64,000 nt of DNA from Streptomyces fragilis (GTDB lineage Bacteria; Actinomycetota; Actinomycetes; Streptomycetales; Streptomycetaceae), in assembly GCF_003112515.1 (NCBI RefSeq), contig NZ_BEVZ01000003.1, forward strand, positions 62,001 through 126,000, written 5' to 3'. The position numbers and the translations under genes were made by a program. Below are positions 50,848-59,838 of this stretch, in pieces. The notes beneath the pieces were generated by a model. The model made no database searches. It was not told the DNA's origin and saw only the letters and a program-made list of their open reading frames with translations. Within the stretch, counting starts at the first letter, position 1, and every line of letters starts with the position of its first letter.

Positions 50848-51954
50848 ATGACACAGGTGAGGACGGCGGACCCGGCGGCGGCCGGGGCCGGACGGGACGG
50901 CTCCGGCGCCGCGGACGCCGACGGCGCCGCAGCGGGCGCCCGCGGCCCTCGCGCGGTGCTGCGCAGGACGCTCCGCGCCGCCTCCCGGCCGCGGACGTGG
51001 CGGCGCGGGCCGGTGCTCGCGGCCCTGGCGCTGCTGCTGGGCCTTGTCCTGTCGCTGCACCCGTGGATCACCGACGCCGGCGGCCTCGGCAGCCTGGTGG
51101 AGACCTTCCTCCCGTGGTGCGGCCTGCTCGTGCCGGTGCTGCTGCTCCTGGCGCTCCGGCGGCGCTCCCCCTCCGCCCTTCTCGCCCTGCTGCTGCCGGT
51201 CACGGCGTGGCTGGGCCAGTTCGGCGGGCTGCTGCCCGACAAGGCACAGGCAGGTGGCGACCTCACCGTCGTCCAGCACAACGTGGGCGAGGCCAACCCC
51301 GACCCGGCCGGCACCGCACGCGAGCTGGCCGGCTCCGGCGCGGACGTGCTGGCACTGGTGGAGCTGGCCGCGAAGGCCAGGGGCACCTACGAGAAGGAGC
51401 TGGCGCGGGCCTATCCGTACCACTCCGTGCGGGGGACGGTCGGGGTGTGGAGCCGGCTGCCCCTGTCGGACACCCGGGCCGTCGACATCGCGATGGACGC
51501 CGGGCCGCTGGGCGACAGGAAGCCCGCCGCCGAGAAGCTGGCCTACAACCGCGCCCTGCGCACCACGGTGGCCACCGACCGGGGGCCGCTGACGGTCTAC
51601 GTCGCCCACCTGGGGTCCGTGCGCCTGATGCCGCGCGGCGGATTCCGGACGGACAGCCGGGACCGCAACGCCCGGGCGCTCGCCGAGGCACTCGCCGCCG
51701 AGAAGGGCGAGCGGCTGGTGCTGCTCGGCGACCTGAACGGCACCGTCGACGACCGTGCGCTCGAGGGCGTCACCTCCGGCCTGACGTCGGCGCAGGAGGA
51801 GGCGGGGGACGGCTTCGGCTTCACCTGGCCGGCGGCGTTCCCGGTGGCGCGGATCGACCAGGTGCTGGTGCGGGGCGTGCGGCCGGTGGGCTCCTGGGTG
51901 CTGCCGGCCACCGGCAGCGACCACCTGCCGGTCGCCGCCCGCCTCGACTGGTGA
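50848..51954 (+). CDS. Membrane-anchored endonuclease/exonuclease/phosphatase-family protein
   Basis: 368 residues from ATG 50848; an in-frame TTG at 50791 is an alternative with no better ribosome site. A basic N terminus is followed by three hydrophobic helices (VLAALALLLGLVLSLHPW, LPWCGLLVPVLLLLALR, LLALLLPVTAWLGQFGGLL). The external domain then has EEP-fold residues: VVQHNVGEAN, LALVELAAK, LVLLGDLNGTVDD and TGSDHLPVAARL. Substrates of this fold include nucleic acids, lipids and phosphodiesters; export suggests a secreted-substrate enzyme. Downstream are 23-bp tandem repeats that include the stop codon. Confidence 0.85.
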   Translation: MTQVRTADPAAAGAGRDGSGAADADGAAAGARGPRAVLRRTLRAASRPRTWRRGPVLAALALLLGLVLSLHPWITDAGGLGSLVETFLPWCGLLVPVLLLLALRRRSPSALLALLLPVTAWLGQFGGLLPDKAQAGGDLTVVQHNVGEANPDPAGTARELAGSGADVLALVELAAKARGTYEKELARAYPYHSVRGTVGVWSRLPLSDTRAVDIAMDAGPLGDRKPAAEKLAYNRALRTTVATDRGPLTVYVAHLGSVRLMPRGGFRTDSRDRNARALAEALAAEKGERLVLLGDLNGTVDDRALEGVTSGLTSAQEEAGDGFGFTWPAAFPVARIDQVLVRGVRPVGSWVLPATGSDHLPVAARLDW

Positions 51955-52008
51955 CCGCCGCGCGCCTCGGCCGGTGACCGCCGCCCGCCTCGGCCGGTGA
52001 CCGCGGCG
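51950..52008 (+). repeat. 23-bp tandem repeats over the 3' end of the EEP gene
   Basis: GGTGACCGCCGC-x-CGCCTCGGCC starts at 51950, 51973 and 51996 (last copy partial). The first copy contains the stop codon of the gene. Confidence 0.75.
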
Positions 52009-52045
52009 GACCGGTCGTGCGGGGTGCGCGCGCCCGCGGGCGGCC

Positions 52046-52717
52046 TCAGTCGACCGGGTGGCCGGCGTCGTCGGTGTGGTCGGACTGGCTGGAGAACTTG
52101 CTCAGGAAGACGTCGAGGTCGCCGTCCGGCCGCAGCGTGAGGACGGCTCCGTCCTGCCAGGCGCCGTTCTCCGCCCACCACTGGGAACCCGCCGGGTCGC
52201 CCTGGTTCTGGTGGATGTTGTGCATGCCCAGGTCGCCCTCGGGATCGTCGTCGAAGGGCTCGCCGAAGAGCAGGACCTCACGGCCCGGCGCCAGGACCGA
52301 CTCCAGGGCCTCGGCCGCGTCGGTGGCGGAGCCCGCCTGCCACGGGTGGGAGCCGACGAGGTCGAGGAGGTCCTCCAGCCAGGACGGCGGGCGGCGCAGG
52401 AACAGGATGCCGGAGCGGTCCGCCAGCGCCGGGTGGCGCACGAGGTCCAGGGCGCCGGAGCCCGGGGTGCGGGCCAGTTCGTGGTAGCCGGGCGGCAGCA
52501 CCCGGACGGGGCCGAGGGCCTCGGGGGGAACGGTGAAGGTCTTCCACCGCACGCCCACGGCCGAGGCGTGACTGTCGACGTCGACGGCGCAGTGGTGACG
52601 CCCGGCCGGGGCGTCCACCTCAAGGTTCACGTGGAACCAGCGGCCCTGGTGGTCGGGACGGTCGCGGTGATGGCCGTGCAGGGTGCCGCGGAGCACGCCG
52701 TAGTGGACGAATGGCAT
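52046..52717 (-). CDS. DUF2278-family protein
   Basis: 223 residues from ATG 52717 (MPFVHYGVLRGT). The family pattern is visible: YGVLRGTLHGH, HYQV-like NLEVDAPAGRHHCAVDV, and the C-terminal GMHNIHQNQGDPAGSQWWAENGAWQDGAVL, in which H-N-I-H-Q-N-Q-G is the signature. A C-terminal acidic extension is present. The family occurs in actinobacteria and plants; its function is not known to me. Upstream in-frame codons to 52798 have no ribosome site. Confidence 0.8.
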   Translation of the reverse strand: MPFVHYGVLRGTLHGHHRDRPDHQGRWFHVNLEVDAPAGRHHCAVDVDSHASAVGVRWKTFTVPPEALGPVRVLPPGYHELARTPGSGALDLVRHPALADRSGILFLRRPPSWLEDLLDLVGSHPWQAGSATDAAEALESVLAPGREVLLFGEPFDDDPEGDLGMHNIHQNQGDPAGSQWWAENGAWQDGAVLTLRPDGDLDVFLSKFSSQSDHTDDAGHPVD

Positions 52718-52993
52718 GCGGCCAGTCAAGCAGCCGGCCGGGCGTCCGGCCGGGACCGTCCGTCGTTCGGAGCACCGCCCGGAGTTCTGCACGAACAAGC
52801 AACGTGTCTTGCTCCTGCGGTAGTTGTTCTCACGACGCTACCCTTGCGGTCACCCGGACGGGCGGCCTGGTCGGGCCGGGGTGGCCGCTGGCCGCCGGGC
52901 AGGCGCACTGGGCCTCCCGGCCCGGGACGCGGTCAGCACGCAGGTGACCGGGTGGCGGGTGCCGAGGGTGCCGGGCGGCCGGCCGTTGTCCGG

Positions 52994-53472
52994 TCAGCTT
53001 CCTTCCGGGGGAGAGGCGGACGGGGCGCCGGGGTCGTCCGCGGCGCCGGGGGAGTCCTGGTCCTCGAGGGCCCGCTCCCCGCCGGGCACCGCGGGGTGCG
53101 TCCCGCCGGGCAGGGGCGTGGCGGGGGCCGTGCCGGGCACCGCCGGCCCGCCACCGTCGCGCGTCGCGGCCGGGTCCCGGCCCGCGGGCTGCTGGACGAC
53201 GACGATCACCGTCGGGGGGTCGAGCCGCTCGCTGCGCCACCGGTCGACCACCCGCTGGGTGGCGATCTGCAGGGCGCTGCGCTGCCCACGAAGCCGCCGA
53301 TCACCGCCTCCAGGATCACCGAGGAGACGCCCTCGTCGAGGGAGCCCGGAGGCAGGGCGGCCTGCTCCTGCCGCCAAGGGAGACCGGTCTCCGCGGTGAG
53401 CTCCTCCAGCAGCTTCGCCGGCTCGTCCAGCCCGACCGTCCCCTCGACTCTCACCGCGATCGTCCCCGTCAT
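52994..53472 (-). pseudogene. EACC1-like gene disrupted by a 5-bp tandem duplication
   Basis: From ATG 53472 the reading MTGTIAVRVEGTVGLDEPAK...SSVILEAVIGGFVGS changes frame near 53279. The matching continuation in the next frame is ALQIATQRVVDRWRSERLDPPTVIVVVQQ, ending at 52994. Together they look like an effector-associated constant component (EACC1)-type protein of about 157 residues. At the junction GCGCT occurs twice in tandem (53274-53283, plus strand); deleting one copy restores the frame exactly. No associated protease or NTPase gene is adjacent, so the copy is an orphan and is probably inactive unless the repeat is unstable or a sequencing error. Confidence 0.65.
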
Positions 53473-53624
53473 CTCCCCGCCTCCACACCGCAGTTGGGCC
53501 CGCAGCATTCACTCTGCCAGGGGCCGGCCGGGTGCCGCGAGGGAGCGTGACACGGTGGGGGCGTCCTGTTGCACCGCGGCCCGCGCCACCCGGACGGTCG
53601 TGCGGCGCGGGCAGGGGAGGGCGG

Positions 53625-54437
53625 TCAGGCCGAGCCGGAGGCCAGCAGCGCCACGTGCGGGAGGGTGAGGAGGCCGTCGTCGCCGAGGAACGGCAGCGTG
53701 AGGGCGTCGAACTCCTTGCGGACCGCGTCGATCACGTCCTGCGGCTGGGAGGCGATCAGCGCGCCGGTCGGCCCGACGCCGCCGGCCGTGCCCGACCACC
53801 ACCGCTCCGGGTCCACCCGGTGGTCGAACCGCACCGTCTCGCAGACCACGCCGGTGAAACCCGCCCCGGCCAGCAGCGCGGCCACGCCCTCCTCGGTGCG
53901 CGGGAACTCCTCCTCCGGCGCGAGGGGCGGCAGCGCCGGGGGCAGCTCCAGGCCCGCCGCGACGACGGCCCGGTACGCCAGGCTCTGGCCGGCGCCCCGC
54001 TCGTCGCCCCACAGGGAGACGGCGACCCGCCCGCCGTCCGCGGTGACCCGGCGCAGCTCCGCCGCCGCGGTCCGCGGCCGGCCCACGTGGTTCAGTACGA
54101 AGTTGGCCAGGACGGCGTCGAACGTCCCGTCCACGAACGGCAGTTCCGGCAGCCAGGCCACCCGGACGTCGGCCTCCGGCACCGCCTCGGCGGCCCACTG
54201 GGTCATGTCCGGCTCGGCGTCGACGGCGCTGACGATCGCCCGGGCCCGGCACGCGGCCGCAGCCACCGCCCCGGTGCCCGTGCCGACGTCCAGCACGCGT
54301 GCGCCGGGTCCGACCTTCGCGGCCTCGATCAGCGCGGGGACGGTCCGCGCGCACAGACCGGCGAAGCTGCGCGCGTACGCCGCGGCGCGCCCGTCCCAGA
54401 TGCGTCGCTCGGCTTCGTCGAATGCAGTCATGTTCAT
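53625..54437 (-). CDS. Class I SAM-dependent methyltransferase
   Basis: 270 residues from ATG 54437. Motif I is RVLDVGTGTGAVAAAA, motif II VSAVDAEPDM, then LPFVDGTFDAVLANFVLNHVG. The C-terminal cap has PERWWSGTAGGVGP, as in ubiquinone/menaquinone-type and small-molecule methylases. Substrate unknown; single gene. Confidence 0.87.
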   Translation of the reverse strand: MNMTAFDEAERRIWDGRAAAYARSFAGLCARTVPALIEAAKVGPGARVLDVGTGTGAVAAAACRARAIVSAVDAEPDMTQWAAEAVPEADVRVAWLPELPFVDGTFDAVLANFVLNHVGRPRTAAAELRRVTADGGRVAVSLWGDERGAGQSLAYRAVVAAGLELPPALPPLAPEEEFPRTEEGVAALLAGAGFTGVVCETVRFDHRVDPERWWSGTAGGVGPTGALIASQPQDVIDAVRKEFDALTLPFLGDDGLLTLPHVALLASGSA

Positions 54438-54614
54438 CGGGGCATGTTACGAACCCGCGGCGCGAAAAGGGCGTCTGACGGAGTGTCCGGCAGGTGAACC
54501 GGTGGCGCCGTGCTGACGCGCGCGCTCGCGCACGCGCCGCCCGGCGTGCTTGTCGCGCTTGTTGCCGGAACACGAAGGCCGCGTGGCGGTCGCGCTACGG
54601 GCGGCCAGGAGACC

Positions 54615-54644
54615 TTGAAGGGCTCCGATCGCCCTCCCTAGGGT
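54615..54644 (+). promoter_or_regulatory. Promoter of the leader peptide and sulfonate operon
   Basis: TTGAAG (54615-54620) and TAGGGT (54639-54644) are 18 bp apart. The -10 ends 7 nt before the ATG at 54652, so the leader peptide is probably translated from a leaderless transcript. Confidence 0.65.
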
Positions 54645-54651
54645 CGGGGTC

Positions 54652-54726
54652 ATGCGGAAACACCTGCGGCTCACCAAGAGGCGCGCCGTCGACCTGATGC
54701 GCGTCGCCACCGCCGTCTGTCGCTGA
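54652..54726 (+). CDS. 24-residue leader peptide of the cysteine-attenuator type
   Basis: The short gene encodes MRKHLRLTKRRAVDL followed by MRVATAVCR. It matches the actinobacterial family of leaderless regulatory peptides with an R-L-T-x-R-R-x-V-D-L-x-R-V-A-x-A-x-C pattern found upstream of sulfur genes. In those systems ribosome stalling at the terminal Cys codon (here TGT, the second-last sense codon) during cysteine shortage favours expression of downstream sulfur genes. Here the next gene is the binding protein of a sulfonate-type transporter, 873 bp away, which fits the role although the distance is unusual. It is too short for standard gene finders. Confidence 0.8.
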   Translation: MRKHLRLTKRRAVDLMRVATAVCR

Positions 54727-55599
54727 GCCCGAGGCCCCGTCGCCCGGCCCCTCGGCCGGCACGGCCCGGACGGCACCGGCTTGTCGGACCCGGACGGCAC
54801 CAGTCTCCCGGCCCGGACGGCACGGTCCTCCGGCCCGGACGGCAACTGCCCGTCGGCTCGGTCGCGCCGGCCGGCCCTGGCCGACCCTGGCAGGTCCAGC
54901 CGACCCGGCAGGTTCGATCGACCTGGCCGACCTGGCCGGACCGGCCCACTCGGCCGGTCCGACCGATTCGGTAGACCCGGCTGGACGGGCTGGTCCGGCT
55001 GATCAGGCTCTGTCGACCTGGCCGCCCCGGCCGCACGGGCTGATCCGGCTGCTCCGGCTCTGCGTGCCTGGCTGCTCGGGTCGACCTGGCCGACCCGGCT
55101 GGTTCCGCTGGTCCGGCTCCGCCGACCTGGCCGCACGGGCTGGTCCACCTGCTCCGGCCCTGCGTGCCTGATTGGTCGGGTCGACCTCGCCGATCCGGTC
55201 TGCCGACCTGGCTGGTCAGTGCGACCTGGCCGGCCCGGCTGGTCCGGTCGGCCTGGCCGACCGGTCTCGCCGACCCGGCCGGTCCGGTCCGGTCCGGTCC
55301 ACCCGGGCAGGCCGACGGTGCCGCCGAGCCGACCGGTCCGGCTGCACCGGCCGCCCCGCTGGTCGTGCCGGCCGGGCCGACCCGGCCGACGTCACCCGGT
55401 CGGCCGCCGCCCGGGCCCGTACCGCCGGGCACGGTCGGCCGCCGCCCGGGCCCGTACCGCCGGGCACGGTCGGCCGCCGCCCGGGCCCGTACCGCCGGGC
55501 CCGGGCCCACCCGGCGCCCCGCTCGTCCCGCTCACTCCGCTTCCCGGTCGCCCGCCGCCGTACCCGCGTGCGGGTGACCGCCTCCGCAAAGGCTGTCCG
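54727..55599 (+). repeat. Minisatellite-like leader region, no gene seen
   Basis: The first part (about 54760-54850) has four GGCCCGGACGGCA repeats. From about 54850 to 55380 there are dozens of degenerate GACCTGGCC/GACCCGGC/GGTCCG-type units of about 12 bp. Open frames exist on both strands but encode only biased Pro/Gly/Arg sequence, so I treat them as accidental. The region lies between the leader peptide and the transporter operon and could form extensive RNA structure. Confidence 0.65.
55398..55502 (+). repeat. Three tandem copies of a 35-bp repeat
   Basis: Units beginning GGTCGGCCGCCGCCCGGGCC start at 55398, 55433 and 55468 and are identical or nearly so. The 35-bp period is not a multiple of three, which argues against coding. 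Confidence 0.85.
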
Positions 55600-56703
55600 A
55601 TGACTTTCCGTCCGCGTCTCCGTACCCGCATACCCCGCCCGTCGTCCGGCCGGCGCCGCCTCGCGCTGCCGGCCGCGGCCCTGGCCCTGCCGCTGCTGCT
55701 CGCCTCGTGCGCCCTGGACGCGCAGACCACCGCGAGCGGCAAGGACCTCGCCGACACGAAGATCCCGGCCGAGGTGTCCCCGGACACCGAGCTGATCGTC
55801 GGCAATCCCTCGCTCAAGGTCGCGCTGCAGCTGTCCGGACAGATCGACAAGCTGCCGTTCAAGGTCGAGTGGGCGAACATCAGCGGCGGTCCGCAGTGCT
55901 CGGAGGCGTTCCGGGCCGGCGCGCTCGACGTCTGCTCGGCGGCGGAGATCCCGTCCATCAACGCGCACTGGACCGGTCTCGACACCAAGCTGGTGGCCGC
56001 CGCGTTCCGCAAGGACCCCTACGCCAACCCGATCTACGAGCTGGGCATCGCGCCCGGCGCCGGGATCAAGAGCCTGGCCGACCTGCGCGGCAAGAAGATC
56101 GCCTACAGCCCCGGCCAGGCCCAGGGCGCACTGGTCCTGCGCATCCTCGACAAGGCCGGTCTCGGCCAGGACGACGTCGAGCTGGTGGAGCTGGCCAGCA
56201 CCGGCGACGTCTACCCGACCGCGCTCGGCAACAAGCAGGTCGACGCCGCGCCGATCGCCGACGTCAACATCAAGCGCTACCTGAAGAACTACGGCGAGCA
56301 GGGGGCCACCACCCTCAAGCACGGCCTGCGCGACGACCCGGCGCACCTGTGGGTGCTCACCGACTCGGTCGCCGACCCCGAGAAGGCCGCCGCGATCCGG
56401 GAACTGGTGAAGTTCTGGGCCAAGGCGCAGGTCTGGATCGACCGGCACCCCGACGAGTGGGTCGAGGGCTGGTACGTCAAGGACCAGGGCCTCAGCAAGG
56501 AGGACGGCGAGTACCTGGTGAAGCGGTCGGGCCACCCGGTCATCCCGGCCGACTGGACGAAGGCGATCGAGCGCCAGCAGCAGACCGTCGACCTGCTCGC
56601 CAAGGAGCAGAAGCACGACAGGTTCGACGTGAAGATCCTCTTCGACCGGCGCTTCGAAAAGGTCGGCGCGCGGGCGGCGGCCGAGGCCGGGGGTGCGTCA
56701 TGA
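55600..56703 (+). CDS. Sulfonate/nitrate-type ABC transporter substrate-binding lipoprotein (SsuA-like)
   Basis: 367 residues from ATG 55600. The Arg-rich N terminus precedes a signal peptide ending in a lipobox (LLLASC), so the protein is membrane-tethered outside the cell. The periplasmic-binding fold of the SsuA/TauA/NrtA group follows (DTELIVGNPSLKVALQLSGQ, GALDVCSAAEIPSINAHW, KIAYSPGQAQGALVLRILDKAG). The likely substrate is an organosulfonate, judged from the operon. An ATGA overlap joins it to the permease. Confidence 0.88.
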   Translation: MTFRPRLRTRIPRPSSGRRRLALPAAALALPLLLASCALDAQTTASGKDLADTKIPAEVSPDTELIVGNPSLKVALQLSGQIDKLPFKVEWANISGGPQCSEAFRAGALDVCSAAEIPSINAHWTGLDTKLVAAAFRKDPYANPIYELGIAPGAGIKSLADLRGKKIAYSPGQAQGALVLRILDKAGLGQDDVELVELASTGDVYPTALGNKQVDAAPIADVNIKRYLKNYGEQGATTLKHGLRDDPAHLWVLTDSVADPEKAAAIRELVKFWAKAQVWIDRHPDEWVEGWYVKDQGLSKEDGEYLVKRSGHPVIPADWTKAIERQQQTVDLLAKEQKHDRFDVKILFDRRFEKVGARAAAEAGGAS

Positions 56704-57575
56704 GCGTCGACGTCCCCGCACGCAGCGCCGTGGCGAGTCCGCCGGCCCTGACGAAGGACCGGCCCCTGACGCGGCCGAGGCCGTCGCGGGCCACCGGCCG
56801 GCGCAGGCTCGGCCCCGGCCGCCCGGTCCGCTACGGCTGGGCCGTCGGCCCGGTGCTCCTGTTCGCCCTGTGGGCGGCGGGGTCCGCGGCCGGGCTGCTC
56901 GACCCGCGGGCACTGCCCGCGCCGTGGACGGTGGCCGCGACGGCAGGCGACCTGATCGCCGACGGGCGCCTCCAGAACCACCTGCTGACCTCGGCCCGAC
57001 GCGCCCTGCTGGGGCTGCTGTTCGGCGTCGCCGCCGGTGTGCTGCTCGCCCTGGTGTCCGGCCTCAGCCGTGTCGGCGAGGCGCTGGTGGACGGCCCGGT
57101 GCAGATCAAGCGGGCCATCCCGTCCCTGGCGCTGATCCCGCTGCTGATCCTCTGGTTCGGCATCGGCGAGAGCATGAAGGTGATCACCATCGCGCTCGGC
57201 GTCTTCGTGCCCGTCTACATCCACACCCACAACGGCCTGCGCGCCATCGACAACCGCTACGTCGAGCTCGCCGAGACGGTCCGGCTCGGCCGCACCGCCT
57301 TCGTCCGCCAGGTCGTGCTGCCGGGCGCCCTGCCGGGATTCCTGCTCGGCATGCGCTTCGCGGTGACGGCGGCCTGGCTCGCGCTGGCCGTCGTCGAACA
57401 GGTCAACGCCACCAGCGGCATCGGCTACATGATGGAACTCGCCCGGACGTACGGACAGACCGACGTGATCCTCGTCGGCCTGGTCGTGTACGGCCTGCTC
57501 GGGCTGGTCTCCGACGGCCTGGTGCGGCTCGTCGAGAGGAGGACGCTGACATGGCGTCGCACCCTGGCCGGCTGA
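56700..57575 (+). CDS. ABC transporter permease (SsuC-like)
   Basis: 291 residues from ATG 56700. Six transmembrane segments are expected; the EAA loop reads YVELAETVRLGRTAFVRQVVLPGALPGFLLGMR, with the conserved E-x-A...G...PxALPxxxxGxR pattern that docks on the ATPase. It overlaps the ATPase gene by 25 bp. Confidence 0.9.
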   Translation: MSVDVPARSAVASPPALTKDRPLTRPRPSRATGRRRLGPGRPVRYGWAVGPVLLFALWAAGSAAGLLDPRALPAPWTVAATAGDLIADGRLQNHLLTSARRALLGLLFGVAAGVLLALVSGLSRVGEALVDGPVQIKRAIPSLALIPLLILWFGIGESMKVITIALGVFVPVYIHTHNGLRAIDNRYVELAETVRLGRTAFVRQVVLPGALPGFLLGMRFAVTAAWLALAVVEQVNATSGIGYMMELARTYGQTDVILVGLVVYGLLGLVSDGLVRLVERRTLTWRRTLAG

Positions 57576-58384
57576 GCCCGGCCGTCGTCCGGATCGAGGA
57601 CCTGGTCCGCTCCTTCGACGGACGCCGCGTCCTCGACGGACTGCGACTGACCATTCACGACGGCGAGTTCGTCGCCCTGCTGGGCCGCAGCGGCTCCGGC
57701 AAGAGCACCCTGCTGCGGGCGCTGGCGCGGCTCGACCACGACGTGCGGGGCGACGGCCTGCTGACCGCGCCCGACAACGTGTCGGTGGTCTTCCAGGACG
57801 CCCGCCTGCTGCCCTGGAAGCGGCTGCTGGAGAACGTCGTCCTCGGCCTCGACACCCCGGACGCGCAGGAACGCGGCCGGGCCGCCCTCGCCGAGGTGGG
57901 CCTCGCCGGGCGGGAGCGGGCCTGGCCCGTGGAACTCTCCGGCGGCGAGCAGCAGCGCGTCTCGCTGGCCCGCTCCCTGGTGCGCGAGCCGCGCCTGCTG
58001 CTGGCGGACGAGCCGTTCGGGGCGCTGGACGCCCTGACCCGCATCCGGATGCACGCCCTGCTGCGCACCCTGTGCGCCCGGCACCGGCCCGCCGTCCTGC
58101 TGGTCACCCACGACGTCGACGAGGCGATCGCGCTCGCCGACCGGGTGGTGGTGCTCGAGGAGGGCCGGATCGCCGCCGACCTGACGGTCGACCTGCCCGG
58201 TGCCCACCGGACCGGTGGCCCGGACCACGCCCGCCTGCGCGCCCGGCTCCTCGCCCACCTGGGGGTGGACCTCACCGGCCACGAGCCGGACGGCGGGTCC
58301 GGCGACGAGACGGCCGACGGCCCGCGCGGCGAGTACGAGCCCGCGCACGAACGCGTACGCGACACCGAGGAGATCCCCGCATGA
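57551..58384 (+). CDS. ABC transporter ATP-binding protein (SsuB-like)
   Basis: 277 residues from ATG 57551. Walker A is LLGRSGSGKSTLLRAL, the Q-loop is VFQDARLLPWKR, the signature is LSGGEQQRVSLARSLV, Walker B is LLLADEPFGALDAL and the switch His is in LLVTHDVDEA. The P-W in the Q-loop region is typical of the nitrate/sulfonate/taurine subfamily. An acidic tail of about 35 residues follows. ATGA overlap with the monooxygenase. Confidence 0.92.
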   Translation: MASHPGRLSPAVVRIEDLVRSFDGRRVLDGLRLTIHDGEFVALLGRSGSGKSTLLRALARLDHDVRGDGLLTAPDNVSVVFQDARLLPWKRLLENVVLGLDTPDAQERGRAALAEVGLAGRERAWPVELSGGEQQRVSLARSLVREPRLLLADEPFGALDALTRIRMHALLRTLCARHRPAVLLVTHDVDEAIALADRVVVLEEGRIAADLTVDLPGAHRTGGPDHARLRARLLAHLGVDLTGHEPDGGSGDETADGPRGEYEPAHERVRDTEEIPA

Positions 58385-59838
58385 GCGCCCCGCGGCGGCA
58401 GCTGCACCTCAACCTGTTCGTCTACCCGGGCGGCCACCACGAGGCCGCCTGGCGGTACCACGGCTCCGACCCCGCCCGGCTGCTGGACATCGGCTTCTAC
58501 CAGGACCTGGCCCGCCGGGCCGAGGCGGCCACGTTCGACGCGGTGTTCTTCGCCGACGGCCCGTCCCTGCCGGACAACGTCCGCTACGCCAGCCGCTTCC
58601 GGCTGGAGCCGTTCACCTGGCTGTCCGCGATCGCGGCCGCCACCGAGCGGATCGGGCTGATCGCCACCGCCTCCACCACCTACAGCGAGCCCTACAACCT
58701 CGCCCGGCTGTTCGCCTCGCTTGACCACCTCAGCCGCGGGCGGGCCGGCTGGAACATCGTCACCACCGGGGCGCCCGACGCGGCCGCCAACTTCGGCCTG
58801 GACGCGCACCCCGTGCACGCCGAACGCTACGACCGCGCACGGGAGTTCGTGGACGTCGTCGGAAAACTGTGGGACAGCTGGGAGGACGAGGCACTGGTCG
58901 CCGACCCGGCCACCGGCGTCTTCGCGGACACCGACCGGGTGCACCGCGTCGACCACCGGGGCCGTCACCTCGCGGTGCGCGGGCCGCTGAACACCCCGCG
59001 CACCCCGCAGGGACGCCCGGTGTACGTGCAGGCCGGCTCCTCCGAGGACGGCCGGGCCTTCGCCGCCCGGTACGCGGAGGCCGTGTTCACCGCGCACCAG
59101 ACCCTGGCGAGCGCCCAGGAGTACTACGCCGACGTCAAGGCCCGGGCCGCCGCGCTCGGCCGGGACCCGGAGCGGCTGCTGGTGCTGCCCGGCGTCAGCC
59201 CGTTCATCGGCTCCACCGAGGCGGAGGCGCGGGCGCTGCAGGAGGAGTTCAACGAGCTCACCCAGCCCGGCTACTCGCTGGACCTGCTGCGCAGGCTGCT
59301 GGGCCTGGAGCTGAGCGAGGAGGAACTCGACGGGCCGGTGCCGCGCCACCTGATCGAGACCGGCGGGGAACGCGGCAACGGCAGCCGCTTCCAGCTGGTG
59401 CTCGACATCGTCGAGCGGGAGCGGCCCACCGTCCGGCAGCTGCTGCACCGCCTCGCCGGAGCACGCGGCCACCGGGTCGTCGCCGGCACGCCGGAGCAGA
59501 TCGCCGACACCCTCCAGCTCTGGTTCGAGCAGGGCGCCGCGGACGGCTTCAACGTGATGCCGCCCCACCTGCCCGGCGGGTTCGACGTCTTCGCCGACGA
59601 GGTCGTGCCGCTGCTGCGGCGCCGCGGCCTTTTCCGCGAGGCCTACCAGGGCACCACCCTGCGCGACCACTACGGGCTGACGCGCCCGGAGAGCGTCTAC
59701 GCCACCAGGACCGCCGAGGCCCACGGAACCGCCGGGGCCGCCGCGGCCCCCACCGCCGCCGATCCCACCCCCACCCCCGTCCCCGTCCCCACACCCGCCG
59801 AGGTCCCCGCCCGGCAGAAGGAGCACGTCCCCTCATGA
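58381..59838 (+). CDS. Two-component flavin monooxygenase (NtaA/SnaA/DszA family)
   Basis: 485 residues from ATG 58381. The LLM flavin-dependent fold is evident: HLNLFVYPGGHHEAAWR, FDAVFFADG, LSRGRAGWNIVTTGAPDAAANFG (family hallmark), and RPVYVQAGSSEDGRAFAARYAE. Members use FMNH2 from a separate reductase to oxidise sulfones, sulfides or chelators. With an SsuABC-like transporter in the same operon, desulfonation or sulfone cleavage for sulfur supply is likely. The Pro/Thr-rich tail after residue 455 is disordered. Confidence 0.9.
   Translation: MSAPRRQLHLNLFVYPGGHHEAAWRYHGSDPARLLDIGFYQDLARRAEAATFDAVFFADGPSLPDNVRYASRFRLEPFTWLSAIAAATERIGLIATASTTYSEPYNLARLFASLDHLSRGRAGWNIVTTGAPDAAANFGLDAHPVHAERYDRAREFVDVVGKLWDSWEDEALVADPATGVFADTDRVHRVDHRGRHLAVRGPLNTPRTPQGRPVYVQAGSSEDGRAFAARYAEAVFTAHQTLASAQEYYADVKARAAALGRDPERLLVLPGVSPFIGSTEAEARALQEEFNELTQPGYSLDLLRRLLGLELSEEELDGPVPRHLIETGGERGNGSRFQLVLDIVERERPTVRQLLHRLAGARGHRVVAGTPEQIADTLQLWFEQGAADGFNVMPPHLPGGFDVFADEVVPLLRRRGLFREAYQGTTLRDHYGLTRPESVYATRTAEAHGTAGAAAAPTAADPTPTPVPVPTPAEVPARQKEHVPS

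Noticed and set aside
52824..53399. A plus-strand open frame opposite the EACC1-like pseudogene
   Set aside because: Composition is Pro/Arg/Gly-rich without a domain, and the minus strand gives recognisable sequence once the 5-bp duplication is considered.
55398..55502. CRISPR array
   Set aside because: The repeats are directly adjacent without unique spacers and there are no cas genes in the window.
54671..55510. Collagen-like protein on the minus strand in the repeat region
   Set aside because: Low-complexity repeats are open in several frames on both strands, no ribosome site or promoter fits, and part of the repeats has a period that is not a multiple of three.
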